Shown here: piece after piece, positions 5,149-6,378 of the stretch
Layout: each line of letters begins with the position of its first letter
How positions within the stretch are numbered: the stretch's first letter is position 1
NCBI GenBank assembly: GCA_022785155.1
Contig: JALFRH010000074.1
Span: 1 to 6,378, forward strand
DNA length: 6,378 nt
Direction: 5' to 3'
Source: Spirochaetales bacterium
GTDB lineage: Bacteria; Spirochaetota; Spirochaetia; Sphaerochaetales; Sphaerochaetaceae
Program-made: the position numbers and the translations under genes
The notes under the pieces: generated by a model
The model's input: the letters and a program-made list of their open reading frames with translations, nothing else
The model's database searches: none
Told to the model about the DNA's origin: nothing

Positions 5149-6378
5149 ATGGATGTCAAAGAAGAAATGATTGCTTTGGCTGAGAAGCTGAAGATATACC
5201 AGGATACATATTATAAAGAAGGTAAGTCTCTTGTTTCCGATAGCGAATACGACAGGCTTACAGATAGACTTATAGCCCTTGAAAAGGAATTCCCCGATTA
5301 TGCTGCGCCTGATAGCCCTACAAAAAGGGTGGGCTCTGATTTGACCAACGACTTTCCTGAAGTCCAGCACACTATCCCGGTTCTCTCTCTGGATAAAGCA
5401 TACTCCGATGAAAGTGTTTTGGACTTCTTCTCCAGATCTATTGAAAAGAAAGGAGGAGAACTCTCCTTTGCTGCAGAAGAGAAGATAGATGGAATATCCA
5501 TGGTCCTTTACTATGAAGATGGCATACTAGTCAGAGCCGTAACCAGAGGAAACGGAAGTGTGGGTAACGATGTCACACCTAACATCGTCACCATCCCTTC
5601 AATCCCCCTCTCTCTTCCTGAGCCTCTTGATATTGCGGTAAGAGGTGAAGTCTATCTCCCCAAAAAAGAGTTTGAAAAAGTAAATGCAACTCTACCGGAA
5701 GACGAAAAGGCTGCAAATCCAAGAAACCTTGCAGCTGGAACTGTAAGACGTCAGAAATCCCAGGAAGCTGCAAGAATACCATTGGACATGTATTGCTATG
5801 AAGGTTTCTGGGGAGATGAATCAGCCACACCCAAGGATCACCTTCATATAATGAAGAAGCTCTCAGACCTTGGCTTCAGGATCAATCCTGACTTCGCTTT
5901 CTTCTCCAGAACCAAAGAGGAGGCTGAAGAGAGGCTGAAGGAAGCAGGCCTTGAGGGGGATGGATATGGTTTTTCAGATATAAAAGAGTACATATCCCGT
6001 ATGACACAGAAAAGGCCTGGCTTGGACCATGAAATAGATGGCCTTGTATTTAAGATCAACGAACTTGATGTCAGACAGGAGTTCGGATACACGGAACACC
6101 ATCCCAGATGGGCAATTGCATATAAGTTCGAGTCTCCACAGGCAGAAACAGTACTTGAAGGCATAACGATTCAAGTGGGAAGAACAGGAAGAATAACTCC
6201 TGTGGCTGAAACAGAGCCTGTATCTTTGGGTGGCTCCACCATTAAGCGTGCCACTCTCCATAACCAGGAGTATATCGATTCTTTGGAGCTTGCCATTGGA
6301 GACAGAGTATCCATAACAAAGAGGGGGGATGTAATACCGGCTGTGGAGGAAGTTGTTGAAAAAAATGAAGTGGGCAAC
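5149..6378 (+). CDS. ligA: NAD+-dependent DNA ligase, N-terminal 410 codons (runs off right edge)
   Basis: Seals nicks between Okazaki fragments and in repair, using NAD+. The NMN-binding Ia domain is shown by YYKEGKSLVSDSEYD at 21-35 (Y21, Y22, D31, Y34, D35). The adenylation domain has the lysine that becomes adenylated in EEKIDG (K112), R133 in VTRGNG, RGEVYL (E167), NPRNLAAGTVRRQ (190-202), EIDGLVFKIN (295-304, K302) and PRWAIAYKFE (319-328, K326). The OB fold starts with QVGRTGRITPVAE (342-354) and RATLHN (367-372). The rest of the OB fold and the zinc finger, HhH and BRCT domains lie beyond the edge. The usual GDGxxGED is GNGSVGND here, a mild departure. Start ATG 5149: the frame is closed by TAA at 5128, and the N-terminal length matches E. 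coli LigA to within a residue. ATG 5167 is the only nearby alternative and would remove six residues. No Shine-Dalgarno site. Transcribed away from the XDH-like/dnaE operon. Confidence 0.97.
   Translation, partial: MDVKEEMIALAEKLKIYQDTYYKEGKSLVSDSEYDRLTDRLIALEKEFPDYAAPDSPTKRVGSDLTNDFPEVQHTIPVLSLDKAYSDESVLDFFSRSIEKKGGELSFAAEEKIDGISMVLYYEDGILVRAVTRGNGSVGNDVTPNIVTIPSIPLSLPEPLDIAVRGEVYLPKKEFEKVNATLPEDEKAANPRNLAAGTVRRQKSQEAARIPLDMYCYEGFWGDESATPKDHLHIMKKLSDLGFRINPDFAFFSRTKEEAEERLKEAGLEGDGYGFSDIKEYISRMTQKRPGLDHEIDGLVFKINELDVRQEFGYTEHHPRWAIAYKFESPQAETVLEGITIQVGRTGRITPVAETEPVSLGGSTIKRATLHNQEYIDSLELAIGDRVSITKRGDVIPAVEEVVEKNEVGN

Noticed and set aside
4907..5170. Plus-strand open frame (87 codons) across the intergenic region into ligA
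   Set aside because: Its GGGAG is only one base before the ATG, the product is low-information, and it overlaps the ligA start out of frame.

Overview
The window (mid-40s % GC by eye, not computed) looks like chromosomal DNA of a bacterium, most probably a spirochaete of the Treponema/Sphaerochaeta type. That placement rests on the general look of the DnaE and LigA sequences and is a recollection, not a search result. No mobile element, tRNA, rRNA, CRISPR array or phage gene is visible.

Layout: four genes run leftward (minus strand) from about 4835 to the left edge. They are a xanthine dehydrogenase/aldehyde oxidase-type large (molybdopterin-binding-like) subunit, a [2Fe-2S] subunit, an FAD-binding subunit, and the N-terminal 493 codons of the replicative DNA polymerase III alpha subunit (dnaE), which runs off the window. 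All four are packed as one apparent operon: junctions overlap by 1, 17 and 8 bases, and each of the three downstream genes has a clear Shine-Dalgarno sequence inside the gene before it. An intergenic stretch of about 313 bases (4836-5148) separates this block from a rightward gene for the NAD+-dependent DNA ligase (ligA), whose first 410 codons are present before the right edge.

The main point of interest is the xanthine dehydrogenase-like trio. The FAD and first [2Fe-2S] motifs are recognisable, but the large subunit keeps only the family's overall outline. The glycine-rich cofactor loops and the catalytic GxGE glutamate appear to be replaced, and the second iron-sulfur motif lacks the usual QCGxCTPG and CRCTG contexts. 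The three genes may therefore encode a redox complex or scaffold that no longer does molybdenum hydroxylase chemistry. They sit directly upstream of, and probably translationally coupled to, the replicative polymerase, and opposite the replicative ligase.

The two divergent lead genes have no Shine-Dalgarno sequence. Each has an extended -10-like TGTTAT element ending 6 or 7 bases before its ATG, which suggests leaderless transcripts. The intergenic region also holds a 13-bp palindrome over the leftward promoter and several short inverted and direct repeats of unknown meaning.
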